Shown here: positions 53,159 through 63,369 of the stretch, piece by piece
Position numbering within the stretch: position 1 is the first letter of the stretch
Layout of the letters: each line of letters opens with the position of its first letter
Assembly (NCBI GenBank): GCA_001247695.2
Contig: LGRX02029311.1
Location: 19,535 to 83,534 of the forward strand
Source of the DNA: Cymbomonas tetramitiformis
Taxonomy: Eukaryota > Chlorophyta > Pyramimonadophyceae > Pyramimonadales > Pyramimonadaceae
Reading direction: 5' to 3'
DNA: 64,000 nucleotides
Program-made: the position numbers and the translations under genes
The notes under the pieces: model-generated
The model's database searches: none
Told to the model about the DNA's origin: nothing
The model's input: the letters and a program-made list of their open reading frames with translations, nothing else

Positions 53159-55713
53159 GTCAGTAGCCGTGACGGTGTCAAAATATCTGAATGCAAAGAG
53201 GGCGGTGGGCTCCAGCTGGGGGAAGGTGAACTGGGTGTCGGGTGGAGAGGCGGAGGGGGAGAGGGAGCTGAAGGGATTGGGGGAGAAGTGGTTGGCCGAA
53301 GCCGAGGGGGTTGGGTGAGGTGAGGGGCCAGAGAACTGAGGGATCCAGGGCTTACTGGTGAGGGCGGGCCACTCAGTCTCATCATCCTCCTGGTCTGCCT
53401 GGAAGCTGACTGCCTGAGCTGGATGGTGAAACTCAGAGCGGCGGGGGGGCGGGGTGGCGGAGGGGGTGGCTGCTCTGAGCTGTGCAACCTCCTGCCTGAG
53501 AGCTGCCAGCTCGGATGCGGTGCTGGCTGATGCACTGTCAGTGGGGGTGAGGTGGGGGTGGCAGGGGTGCGGTGGGGGTGGCAGGGGTGCGGGTGTGGAG
53601 GGCGGGGGGCAGAGACATGGTTCACAGATGGAGGGGGGCCGGCCTTAACCCACATGTCGGCTCTCTCAGCCAGTGTGCAGGGGCAGCCCAACCTGGTGCC
53701 GAGGGAGTGGGTGACGGTCTTGTTGAACTTGTACTTGCAGGAGCGGCAGGGGTGGCCGATGGACTTGTCATTGGGGTCGGAGGGGGTGAACTTGAAGCGG
53801 TCCCAGGTGCCAGAGGGGGTGGAGTCCTTGTTGGTGGAGCCGGCGTGCTTGAGCTTGGCCGCTTTGTACATGGCCTTCTCGTGCTCAATGAAGGCAGCTC
53901 TGTTGCCGCCCCGTAGTGGTGAGCGGGGCCTGGATGGAGGTGGTGTGGTGGCCCGAGGGTGCGTACCCTTGCCACCTTTGCCCCCCTTGCCGCCCTTGCC
54001 GTTAGGGTGCTTCTCTCTCGGCTTGGTGGTGTCAGCCGAGCCCCGCCCTCCCTCACGGACTTCCCCCGTCATGGAGGCAGCTCGGGGGCGGGATGAAGAG
54101 CCAGGGAGCTGGGAATGGTGGGCAGAGCCCCGGGTGTACCACACATTACCGATGGCCTCAATGAACTTCTGAAGACCACCGGGGAAGCCAGAGGAGGTCA
54201 TGCGGTTGTTCTCCTCGTAGGTGCGGATGACATCGAAGTACAGGGGGATGTCAAAGAGGTGCTCGGCCGTGTCCTGGGAGGCCCGTAAGATGTCGATGAG
54301 GACCTCCTGCTCCTGCTGTCCAGAGAAGGCGGGGTGAAGCTGCCTGTGGCTGCCGATGAGGGTGGCGAAGGTGTTCAGCTTCAAGCCGGGGTCCTCGGAC
54401 TCAGAGATTCGGAGGGCCTTGGCCTTGGTGAGGTTGGAGTGGTCCGTGGAGGGGGGGTAGGTGATCAGGCGGCAGTGCACGTGCAGTAGAAGCAGTCTGC
54501 CGTCCACCTGAGCCTGGGGGGAGTCCTTCACAATTTGTGCCAACACAATCTGTGTGTTGGCACAAGTGGCCGCAAGCAGAAGTTGAGCTAGAAGTCCATT
54601 GGAGATACCGTCGTAGGGCTCGTCCTTCAGTCGGCGTTGAAGGTTAAGTAGTGCTGGGGCGTGTCCAGGTCGGGTGGCGGTGAGCACACGGGTCAGGGCC
54701 TCACAGAACTTCTTGAACACAATGTCGCCGCCCGCGGTGAGGAAGTTCAATTGGAGTTCACGTTGTTGTTGTCGCTCGTGAATGTCCGTGAGGGCATAAT
54801 AGGCGGTCTTCAACTGCTTCAGGAGCGGAGTGACGTCAGGAGTGGTGGAGCGGGTGTTGAAGGCGCTGGTGTTGTCGTCCATGATGTGCTTGATCTTGGT
54901 TGGAGGAAGTGGTTGCCCATCTCGATGTTGCAATGGCGTAACCTCTGGAATAGTCTCCAATTCCTTGGTGGCGTCGAACATCTTGTCCGAAGTAATTACG
55001 ACTGAAGATGGCGTCGAAGATGAAGTAGTTCTACTCGCAACAGTGCGAGCCAGAGAGGTGGCGTTGACGCATTCGTCGCGGACTTTGATTAAGTCGTCGA
55101 GGATGGTCTCGTTGAGTTGATTGACGTCGTTGAGTTCTTCCTTCGTGACGTAATTCTCGTGGATCTCGTCGGACTGAGCAGATGAGCGCTGAAATGCAGA
55201 TCCAAGTGAGGTAATGGTGGCAGGGTAGAAGTCTTCCAAAATTCTTTACGGCCCGTAAACTATATTTCCGCTGGCCCGCTTTCGGCCAAAACGGTCAAGG
55301 AAGAACAATGCCCGCCGCAGGCGCGAAATTTCGAAATTAAGTATGGGGGGTTGATAAAAAGTAGCATAAAATGCCTATATTTTTGGCCGAAGTTTGGCCG
55401 GCTCATATTTTTGTGCGGCCCGGGGGCGAAAGCCCCTTCGGCCCGGTTTCGGCCCGGAGCGAGCTTCTGCGGCCCCGGGCCGGCCCGCCACGGTAAGACT
55501 TCTACCCTGAATGGTGGTGGAGATCTCGTCCACTTTGGCGGTGACGGCATGGAGGTCTTGAAGAAGGGCGTTGATGGTGATGGAGATTTCTTCGTTTGTT
55601 GGAGATGGGGGAAGAGGTTGTCGTGAAGTAAATAATCGTCGTTGAGAACGTGGTTGAAGTTCTTGTGTTGGCGGTTGGGATCCCGGAGTTGTTGTTGGTG
55701 TGAACGTTGACAT
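53155..55713 (-). CDS. gag: Copia gag, interrupted by a GC-rich insert near its N-terminus
   Basis: The main part, 55239-53155 (694 residues), has an acidic helical N-terminus, a capsid-like middle (about residues 100-380, FKKFCEALTRVL, LLLLHVHCRLITY), a basic Gly/Lys-rich stretch, and a Cys module HPCRSCKYKF...GCPCTLAERADMW (about 510) in place of a standard CCHC knuckle. A Pro/Ser-rich tail follows. The apparent first exon or N-terminus lies at 55713-55505 in the same frame (MSTFTPTTTPGSQ to VDEISTTIQG). Between them, 55240-55500 is unrelated and contains stops. The call is by position and composition. Confidence 0.65.
55240..55500. mobile_element. GC-rich insert in copia gag with inverted ends
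   Basis: GGTAGAAGTCTT and AAGACTTCTACC occur in inverted orientation near the two edges (55488-55508 and 55224-55242). The interior has GGCCCGGGGGCGAAAGCCCC-type stems. Its class is unknown; no direct target duplication was found. Confidence 0.4.
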
Positions 55714-55763
55714 GGTAGACCTTCGGACCGTTGGTGGCGGTGAAGGCGACGATGTTGCGCAAG

Positions 55764-56152
55764 ACGTTCTCCTAGGGGTTGAGATGAAGATTTTCTCTAA
55801 GTTTTGTTAATTTTCAAAAAATTGGCCAGCGCTTCCGCGGTAAATGCTCGTAATTTACCTAAAATCTAAGGCGTCCCTCAAATTTTGGCAGAGCGATGTG
55901 ATAATTAACGGTCGTTTCAACATTGAAGTTAAATGAAAGGCCGAGAGGGCAATCGTAAAAGAATTCCCAATCATAAAAGGTTTCGGCGAGTTAAAATTGA
56001 AACCGGCCCGACCTGCGGAGGGTTAGTGCAAAAGCAAGTCGCAATTTTCAAACAATTTCGCTGACTGCCAGTTCGATGTGCTTTTGGCGGCTAATTTGAA
56101 ATTTGTTGTTTCATCAGAGATTGCAGTGGTGCGTTGTGGTATAACATAACCT
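55764..56152 (-). other. Copia 5' leader
   Basis: Non-coding sequence between the 5' LTR and the gag start. I could not recognise a standard tRNA primer-binding site next to the LTR; the adjacent minus-strand sequence is AGGTTATGTTATACCAC. Confidence 0.5.
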
Positions 56153-56528
56153 AATAGATAGTATGAAACACATATAGGGTAGAATATTCTATATATCCGT
56201 GTTTTAATACTATCGCTGTACGCATAAATATGAGGCTGAAAACGGTGATAAGTCTGTAAAGATATCACATATGAGAATTCTGAGAGTCTAAGTAGCTTAT
56301 GCTACGTGCGCTGTGTAAGTCTGTACGAGTACGGCTATGGTGATGCTCGAGTACTCTAACACGTGGCTCGCAGTCACTATCGCTGTGACTCGCGGTCTCT
56401 GTCGCTATGACTCGCGGTCTCTGTCGCTATGACTCGCGGTCTCGAGCCGAATAATAATGCAATCATCTGTCACATGCATCGAGGAATGTCATACAGGGGG
56501 CAATACGGTATATCTAGTCCCCCGTGAC
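56153..56528 (-). repeat. 5' LTR of copia element (376 bp)
   Basis: It matches the left LTR apart from one fewer 22-bp unit (three instead of four) and scattered single-base changes and indels. It should contain the promoter for the minus-strand transcript. Confidence 0.93.
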
Positions 56529-56533
56529 AGCAT
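56529..56533. repeat. Target-site duplication AGCAT, right copy
   Basis: Matches 42902-42906. After it the integrase reading frame of element C resumes (QYAVGDLVWIEAR). Confidence 0.9.
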
Positions 56534-56752
56534 CAGTACGCAGTGGGAGATCTGGTGTGGATCGAAGCTCGTCATCTGACGGAAAAGGTGATGGACCGTG
56601 CGCTGTGCCGAAAGCTCGGTAAGCGCTGGCATGGACCTGTAACCGTGGTGGAGTGCTTCTACAGCGATTTGCAGGCGGAGCTGGCAGAGGCGGACCGCGG
56701 GGCACCGGTGGCATATCGGTTGGCCCTACCGCCGCACTGGCGCGCATTCACG
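56534..56752 (+). CDS. pol: Integrase of element C, C-terminal part
   Basis: It resumes the frame cut at 42906: QYAVGDLVWIEARHL, LGKRWHGPVTVVE and AYRLALPPHW, the usual GPY/F-like integrase C-terminal module that binds DNA. Subtracting 13627 nt (42907-56533) keeps the frame. At 56752 it is cut again by a Mutator-like element just before the conserved RIHDVF...LKPY segment, which follows at 59159. The junction has two extra bases (CGCGC), so this join is not frame-perfect. Confidence 0.88.
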
Positions 56753-57111
56753 GGAAGCATCTCTTTTGTGTCGCGAGGTCCTTTTATTTGTCTTGTCGCT
56801 CGCTCGTCATCGACAACCAATGGTGTTTTGCCATTTGTGCAGTTACAAAAGTCGTATTGCAATGGCATCTTTGAGCTGGCATGTTCTGATTGGCTTTCCC
56901 GATAGTGGGTGCACATGGTAAGGGCCCTGCCAAAAAGCGTCAGGTAGGAAGGATGGTGTTCCCTCCCCATCCCCGCCCCTACCACCGTGGGAACGCCATT
57001 CGCCTTATCCCACCTTCGCACAAGGGAAGCTTATGGGAGCCGATTCATGCGAAATGTCGCCAAAAGAGAACAATCGTGCCGAACCGCGCAAAAAACGCGA
57101 CTGAATCGGCT

Positions 57112-57152
57112 GTCGCGGGCTGTCGCGGGCTGTCGCGGGCTGTCGCGGGCTG
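57112..57152. repeat. 10-bp tandem repeat TGTCGCGGGC
   Basis: Four units in the Mutator-like element, non-coding. Confidence 0.9.
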
Positions 57153-57349
57153 CTCGATGCTGTTTCCAAATGCTCGATGCTGTCGCTTCGTTTCCAAATT
57201 TCGGGAGGAGAGAGCAAAATGTCGAACAGCATCAAGGATTTGGAAACAGAGCTCAAAAGTTATGATAGTGACGTGGCAATAAATAGCATTCGGGTCTGAG
57301 CGAGCAGTGCGACCGTAGGATCAGTCGAAGACGAGCGAGCGACAAGCTA

Positions 57350-57438
57350 GTTATAGCTGCCACGTCAGACGTATATGCTCTGGACTGCGCCTCCGGCACA
57401 GTCCAGAGCATATAGTCTGACGTGGCAGCTATAACTAC
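57350..57438. repeat. Long palindrome in the Mutator-like element
   Basis: TAGTTATAGCTGCCACGTCA and TATATGCTCTGGACTG are repeated in reverse complement on the far side of a loop of about 11 bases (CGCCTCCGGCA), giving arms of nearly 40 bp with minimal mismatch. Confidence 0.93.
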
Positions 57439-59158
57439 CTCGTGTCGCAAAAAGATTCGTTTATATTAACGACGCTTCGCAGCTTTTTCAGAAATATGCT
57501 GTTTTTCATTTCGTTTCCCTTAAAGGAGCGAAACAGGTTTCCTGGAAAAAAGTGACATCAACAGGCCACACCGCAGGAGCTGTCCCTCAAAAATTATGCC
57601 GTTGGAAAATTTCCAAAAAGTTTCTGCCCATGTCAGCAGTCCTACCCCGGATTGTGTCGAGCGCTCGCGCTTTACCGGCCAATCATGATACGATAGCATC
57701 TGAGGGATACCGACCTCAGCATCAGCAGTCCTACCCCGGATTGTCTCGGCCGATCGCTCGTAGCCGACAACGAGAGACACGTTTAACAATTCACAATTAT
57801 ACCACAAAGATATGCGGAATTTCCAATTATGAATTTGTCGCAACACTACCACTTTCATTTTATTTTTCACTTTCACTGCTAAGACCGCTGAACTGAGCGC
57901 CCCGTAAGTCACTCTTCAGCGACCGTTGTGTTTGGAATAATCCCGTCTACCAAACACAACGTAACTTTGCATATGCATTCTAAAGTATGTTAGGAACCTC
58001 ATATTTCTTGCGCGCGCAAGATCCGTTCACATTCTAGGAGTCTGGACGCGGCGCGTTAGAGGGGGTGGATGATTTTGTCATTCGTCGAGTCCGCTGACTC
58101 GACTCACGCGCAGCAGCGACGCATAATGCACAGCATGGCTTTATCACGCATATCTCATATGCATATACAACATATTTTGAGCATCTGACACTGCACTGAC
58201 AGCTCTGGCGGAAACGCGGATGTCATTTGCGTCCACGTTTCCGCTAGGATTTCTTCCCTCATTCGCGCGCTCGCTTGCAAGCGAGCATGCGCATCGCGTG
58301 AGGGAATTGTTTGCAAAAATAGCACCTGGTGTGTGTTATCTTTCCGAAATAAATTGGACAGACTCGTCAGTCAACCATACATCTCACTGTAGGCTGGCGC
58401 GTTCATCCGGGTATAGCGAACGGAATTTTGAGTTTCTAAAACCCCCAATAGTTGCGATTGCGGGTATCATTCTACGTGATGCGCGTATCGATAAACTTAG
58501 TAGGAATATGTGATAATATTCAATAGGAAATTCTTGCTTAGATTAATACATGATCTTAAGAAGTAATCTTGTTTTGGCTCGACAGGGGCACACTGCGGGG
58601 GAAACGTTCCGTGTTATTCTTAAAATTGCATATTTAACAAATGACATTTGAACACTCACCACTGCCAAAACGGACAGATTTTGCAAAAACGGTCACGATT
58701 CTGCAAAAGCCGACACTGGAAAACTCTCGAGCGTGTTTGACCTCATCATTATGCCATGACACCATTCGGGTGTCATCGTCATCGTCATCGATTATGGGGT
58801 GGGGATGGGGTCTGATTCTCTTTCTGTGTGGCGATTTTATTGAAAGGAATTTTCGCGAATTAATTCCTCCGTTCAACACGACACCCTGAATGCAATTAAA
58901 ATAATCGTTTGTCCGATTTGTTTTTCATAATTTGTTATCCTTGCTATTCCTGTCCATACAAATTTGGTCATCTGAAAATTTTCTGTGAATTTTGTGGATT
59001 TCTGCGAATTTTCACGACAGAAATGAGCGTTGCGCTCATGTTTGTCGCAGGTGCGACAGAAATGAGCGCAACGCTCATTTATGTCGCACGGTATAATTGC
59101 AGTTTTGTCGCACGGTGCGACAAATAAAATAACCTTGCGACAAAAATGAAGTGCTACC

Positions 59159-60339
59159 GCATTCACGACGTGTTCGCGCAGCACCGCCTGAAGCCGTACA
59201 TCTCCGGCAAGGATGAGTTTGCATCTCGAGCACAACTGCCCGTACCTGACCTGGTAATGGTAGATGGGCAAGCGGAAGCTCACGTGGACAAAATCCTGGC
59301 GTATCGTGTACGCATGGTCAAGGGTAAATCTGTGGAGGAATGGAAGGTACGCTGGACGGGCTACTCGGCAGCTCACGACCAGTGGCGCTCCAGAGACAAG
59401 ATGGACAGAGGCGGGGAAAATCAGCAGCTCAAGGAGTTCGAGGCACGACGATTAGGCTTGCAGGCGGACATGCTGAAGTCTACTGAGCATGACCGACGGC
59501 AACGTCAACAGCGACAGCCCGCCCACCTTGGCGTCACCTTATCCCAGCTAATGGAACACCCATGTGACGTTCCGGAAGTGGATTCTCCACCGGAAGACTT
59601 CTGTCTGCCGTGGGAGCGGGTGGAAACCTTGGGGAATGGAGAGCTAGTGGTGATCACCGACCTTGAAGAGCGGAAGACCCGGCCAGTGAGAATCTTGGTG
59701 TTGTTCAGCGGAACTGGATCGGTGGAAAGGGAGTTTGCCAAGTGCTTCCCGTCTGCCTCGGTGGTTACGCTCGACAACGACCCACGCTGGCAACCCAACC
59801 ATCTCGCATCAATAGAGGACTGGGACCCCACTCAGTATCCACCGGGATTCTTTGATGTCATCTGGGCCAGCCCTCCATGCACCCAGTACAGTCAGGCGCG
59901 CACTACGGGAGGTCCTCCTGATCTGGAAGGAGCAGACAAGAGTGTGAAATGCACCCTGGATGCTATCGAGTACTTGAAGCCCATGCACTGGTTTCTTGAA
60001 AACCCTGAGGGAAGATACCTAAATGCATTGCGGTTGCGGTCAGTGGTTCGTAAACTGCCACAGCCTCTTTTTTGCACCTACTGTAAGTATGGAGAGCGAT
60101 ATCGTAAGCCGACATGTATCTGGACTAGCTCACCTCCACCAACGCCATTGCTGGAATGTACCTCGTGGACACCTTGCGCATGTAAATGGGCCACCGGAGG
60201 GCACCCTGAGACTGCCCAGCTTGGACCATCGTCTTCACAGCAACCAGGGGCGCGAGATGCTCACGCCGTGTACCCCGTACCAGCTCCGTTACTGCGTCAT
60301 CTCTTCCACCATCTTCAATTCGAGGAGCTTGATACCTGA
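59159..60339 (+). CDS. pol: Chromodomain and C5-cytosine methyltransferase, C-terminus of pol of element C
   Basis: The last part of pol (displayed from an accidental ATG at 59146 in the Mutator-like end; residues below count from there). RIHDVFAQHRLKPY closes integrase. A chromodomain at about 45-103 shows VDKILAYRV, EEWKVRWTGY and DQW, with aromatic positions partly kept (W, Y, W); such domains bind methylated histone tails and guide integration. A cytosine-C5 methyltransferase follows at about 180-330: VLFSGTGSVEREF (motif I), VVTLDNDP (II), WASPPCTQYSQAR (IV, catalytic Cys), FLENPEG (VI, ENP instead of ENV), YGERYRKPTCIWTS (VIII-like). This small form resembles phage-type C5 methyltransferases. 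The frame ends at 60339 with no lesion visible. Confidence 0.85.
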
Positions 60340-60414
60340 AGACACCGGGAGCGGCATCGGGAGATAGGCCGCTCTTGAGGGGGGAGGAGTTGTACCGGGA
60401 GGTACGAGCAGCGG

Positions 60415-61075
60415 GGTTGCATGCTACAGAGATCTGGTTGCATGCTGCCGACGAGTGGTTGCATGATACAGATGCCTGGTTGCATGCTGCGTATGCCTGG
60501 TTGCATGCCACAGATGCCTGGTTGCATGCTACAGATGCCCGGTTGCATGCCACGGAGGCCAGGTTGCATGCTACAGATGTCAGGTTGCATGCTACAGAGG
60601 CCCGGTTGCATGGTTGCATGCTACACGGAGGCCAGGTTGCATGCTACAGATGTCGGGTTGCATGCTACAGAGGCCAGGTTGCATGCCAGAGGCCAGGTTG
60701 CATGCGACAGATGTCGGGTTGCATGCCACAGAGGCCAGGTTGCATGCGACAGAGGCCAGGTTGCATGCGACAGATGTCGGGTTGCATGCCACAGAGGCCG
60801 GGTTGCATGCGACAGAGGCCAGGTTGCATGCGACAGATGTCGGGTTGCATGCCACACAGGCCAGGTTGCATGCGACAGAGGCCAGGTTGCATGCGACAGA
60901 TGTCGGGTTGCATGTCACAGGGGCCAGGTTGCATGCTACATATGTCTGGTTGCATGCCACAGAGGCCAGGTTGCATGCGACAGAGACCATGTTGCATGCC
61001 ACAGAGGCCAGGTTGCATGCTGGTGACGGGTGGTTGCATGCTGCAAGGGCCTTGTTGCATGCCGGTCACAGCTGT
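60415..61075 (+). repeat. 18-bp GTTGCATGC array 3' of pol C (inverse orientation)
   Basis: More than thirty units of N9-GTTGCATGC (for example ACAGAGGCCAGGTTGCATGC), mostly 18 bp apart. It is the same core as the upstream arrays, read on the other strand. It begins about 75 bp after the pol stop, so it is probably 3' untranslated. The long ORFs through it on both strands are by-products. Confidence 0.94.
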
Positions 61076-61623
61076 ATGAAGAAATAATTGATGGCAAGGC
61101 AGATTTCATGAGAAGATCTGCAATGACAATAATTATATCGAGGATCTGGTGGATTCCAGAAAGATCTGCAATGGCAATATCGTGATCTGCCTGATGATTG
61201 GTGGAGGAGTACCAGAATCAGGCATATATGTGCACATGATTGGTCGATGGCAGATGTCAATACAGGAATCCTGCTAGTGATTGTTAGAGAGCAACATGTT
61301 GAAAGGGAAGCTTGGAAAAGTGGACCTCAATTAGTGTTGATCAAGAGAATGAATTAAGGACAAGTTTTACATGTTAGTGTTAGGCTGTATGCCAAGACTG
61401 AACATAAGGATATAGATGTATTAGGTTTGAGACCAGACATTATATCGGAAAAGTGATTGTAATTCTAGGCTAGAAGCCAGAGTTTGTCATGCAATAAAAC
61501 AGTGGAATATAAGACTGTGAAGTTAATATTACACACCAAAAACAGCAGAAAACATAAAAAGAAAAGAAAGAAGATAAAAGAAAAGAAAGAAAAAATAAAG
61601 AAAGAAATATGTTTAAGTTATCA
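61076..61623. other. Non-coding junction between element C and a copia fragment
   Basis: AT-rich, with a purine-rich AAAGAAAGAAG stretch (61555-61610) just before the copia homology. An AAGATCTGCAATG motif is repeated (about 61113 and 61160). No gene is seen. Confidence 0.6.
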
Positions 61624-61639
61624 GGAGTGTGCCTGGTAC

Positions 61640-63369
61640 ATCAGCCCTAATTGGAGACAGTGGCACAAAGCCATTCAGTCAGAGATTGACGGCATACTTC
61701 AGCCAGACAGGGCCGATCCAGTCACCGCCTTCCCTCCAGGCTCCACCGTCCTCCCCAGTAAGTTTGTCTTTAAGTTCAAGAAGCTGACAGACGGCTCCCT
61801 TGACAAGTTCAAGGCCAGATGCACCACCAGAGGAGATATGGACCGTACCTTCTATGAGGAGGCGGAGACCTTTGCCCCTACACCTCAGCTCACCACCTTC
61901 AGACTCCTACTAGCGCTCTGCTTAAAGCACAGACTCATGCCATACCACTATGATGTCTCTCAGGCTTTCCTCCAGGCTCTAATACCTGAGGATGAGCGGT
62001 ACTATGTCAGGTTTCCGAAGGGGTACATTCATCCCAAAGGATATGTAGGTGCCTATATGAAGAAGGCACTCTACGGACATCGGACCTCAGGCAGACTCTG
62101 GTCAGAGTCTCAGAGACCGCACACAGATTCATGACGGACCGCTACCCTACACTCAGCAGGTCCACATATGACGAGTGCCTATACATCGGCTGGATTGACA
62201 CTCAGCTCTTCATAGTCCTCATCTATGTTGATGACTTCATTGTGGCTTGTGCCGATGAGCTGTCCAGAGCCCGCTTTCACACTGACATCATGTCCACATT
62301 TCAGGCCACCTACTCTGGTGTCCTCAACCAGTTCCTCCAGCTCAGAGTTGATGTTCAGACTGAGACACTTCCTACAGGAGAGTCATACCCGACCAGGATT
62401 GAGCTTTCACACGAGCGGAGCATCACAGATCTATGTGCTAAGTTCAGCATAGACACGGATAAGCAGCCACCTCGATCACCGATGACAGAGGGTCTCTCCC
62501 TCCCCATTCCCCCACCTGATACCATTGACAGGTCCATTGAGACACCCCTCAGATCCTTGATCTACTCTCTGCTCTGGTTAGCCAGGACAGTCAGACCCGA
62601 CATATATTACCACGTCACATATCTGGCTCAGTTCTGCCACCAGCCCACCGTTGAAGCCCTCACCGCTGCCAAACGGATCCTACACTATGCCTATTCCACC
62701 AGGGACTACACACTTGCTATGGCTATTGACCCTGCAGCACCCCAGCTCACCGCGTTCTGTGACTCAGACCATGCAGGAGACACTGCCACACGGAATTCAG
62801 TTTCCGGCTACTGTCTCTACTTTCACGGTATGCTCATTGACTGGTGGTCAAAGAAGCAGAAGTCATGCACTGCCCTTCACTCTACAGAGGCAGAGTATGT
62901 TGCCATGTTAGAGGCCTGCACCTCCGCCCTGGTCATCTATAACACACTGACAGAATTCTTTCCCTCAGATGAGCTCATCACCATCAATGTAGACAACTCA
63001 GCAGTTCAGACTCTAGTCACTCAGCGGGCACTCTCTTCTAAGCTCAAACACATTGCGGTTCGGTACCACGCGGTTAGGAACTGGTGTCAGGGGCCCCTCA
63101 GGAAGTTTACACCGGTCTGGATTCCGACTGATGACAATCAGTCTGACATTTTCACAAAAGCCCTTCCTATCACCAAACACGGGGTTCCCATTATTGACAA
63201 GTTCACTGCCCGCCTATTGGATATTAAGGACCGGCGTGTTAAGCTGGTTGAGAAGCTACGAGCAGCTGAAGCACAGCAGCTGCATGCCCAGCAGCAACAA
63301 CTACAACAACAGCAACGACAGGATCAGATTGTATTAGCATCACTGCAGCGGCAGAACTTGATAGGGTGA
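61640..63369 (+). pseudogene. pol: Copia RT and RNase H, frameshifted copy
   Basis: It is almost identical to the RT/RNase H at 43488-45558, including YVDDFIVAC, FCDSDHAGD and the Gln-rich tail. An 8-nt insertion after GGTCAGAG (TCTCAGAG, near 62106) shifts the frame, so it reads as two ORFs: to 62134, and 62131-63369. With no 5' half it cannot make a complete pol. Confidence 0.92.

Larger units (their letters stand above)
42907..56528 (-). mobile_element. Ty1/copia retrotransposon with a Dam-like domain, inserted in integrase of element C
   Basis: Full-length minus-strand copy: 5' LTR at the right (56153-56528), gag, an accessory Ser/Thr/Pro-rich region, protease, Dam-like domain, integrase, RT, RNase H, 3' LTR at the left (42907-43302), all inside a 5-bp duplication AGCAT. 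Integrase before RT marks copia. LTRs are nearly identical apart from minisatellite number and a few bases, so the insertion is recent. It is itself split by a Mutator-like element at 45559-48969. Confidence 0.93.
56753..59158. mobile_element. Non-autonomous Mutator-like DNA element (2406 bp) in integrase of element C
   Basis: Flanked by the 9-bp duplication GCATTCACG (56744-56752 and 59159-59167). Ends are imperfect inverted repeats: GGAAGCATCTCTTTTGTGTC at the left against GGTAGCACTTCATTTTTGTC read inwards from the right, followed by matching TTTTATTTGTC. No transposase. The interior shares a block with the 3.4-kb element at 45.6-49.0 kb in opposite orientation (AGCGGAAACG, CCCTCATTCGCGCG, TAGGAATATGTGATAAT). 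The two are members of one family. Confidence 0.82.
31313..61075 (+). mobile_element. Element C: Ty3/gypsy retrotransposon with Dam-like and C5 methyltransferases and a chromodomain, interrupted by three insertions
   Basis: Coding order after subtracting insertions: gag, protease, RT, RNase H, Dam-like domain, integrase, chromodomain, cytosine methyltransferase, repeat tail. Insertions: a MITE (41627-41794), a copia element (42907-56528) and a Mutator-like element (56753-59158). Removing the first two, each with one target copy (170 and 13627 nt), restores the frame exactly. Older small lesions in gag and pol show the copy is dead. LTRs were not identified. Confidence 0.85.

Noticed and set aside
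29140..61080. Endogenous retrovirus with envelope
   Set aside because: No envelope-like frame follows integrase in any element; the extra 3' domains are methyltransferases and chromatin readers.
60375..61087. Four overlapping ORFs in the 3' array
   Set aside because: They lie after the pol stop, consist only of repeat translation and show no domain.
61255..61560. Possible LTR of another copia before the truncated copy
   Set aside because: TGTTAG-type starts and AATAAA-like signals are suggestive, but no partner repeat or boundary could be found.
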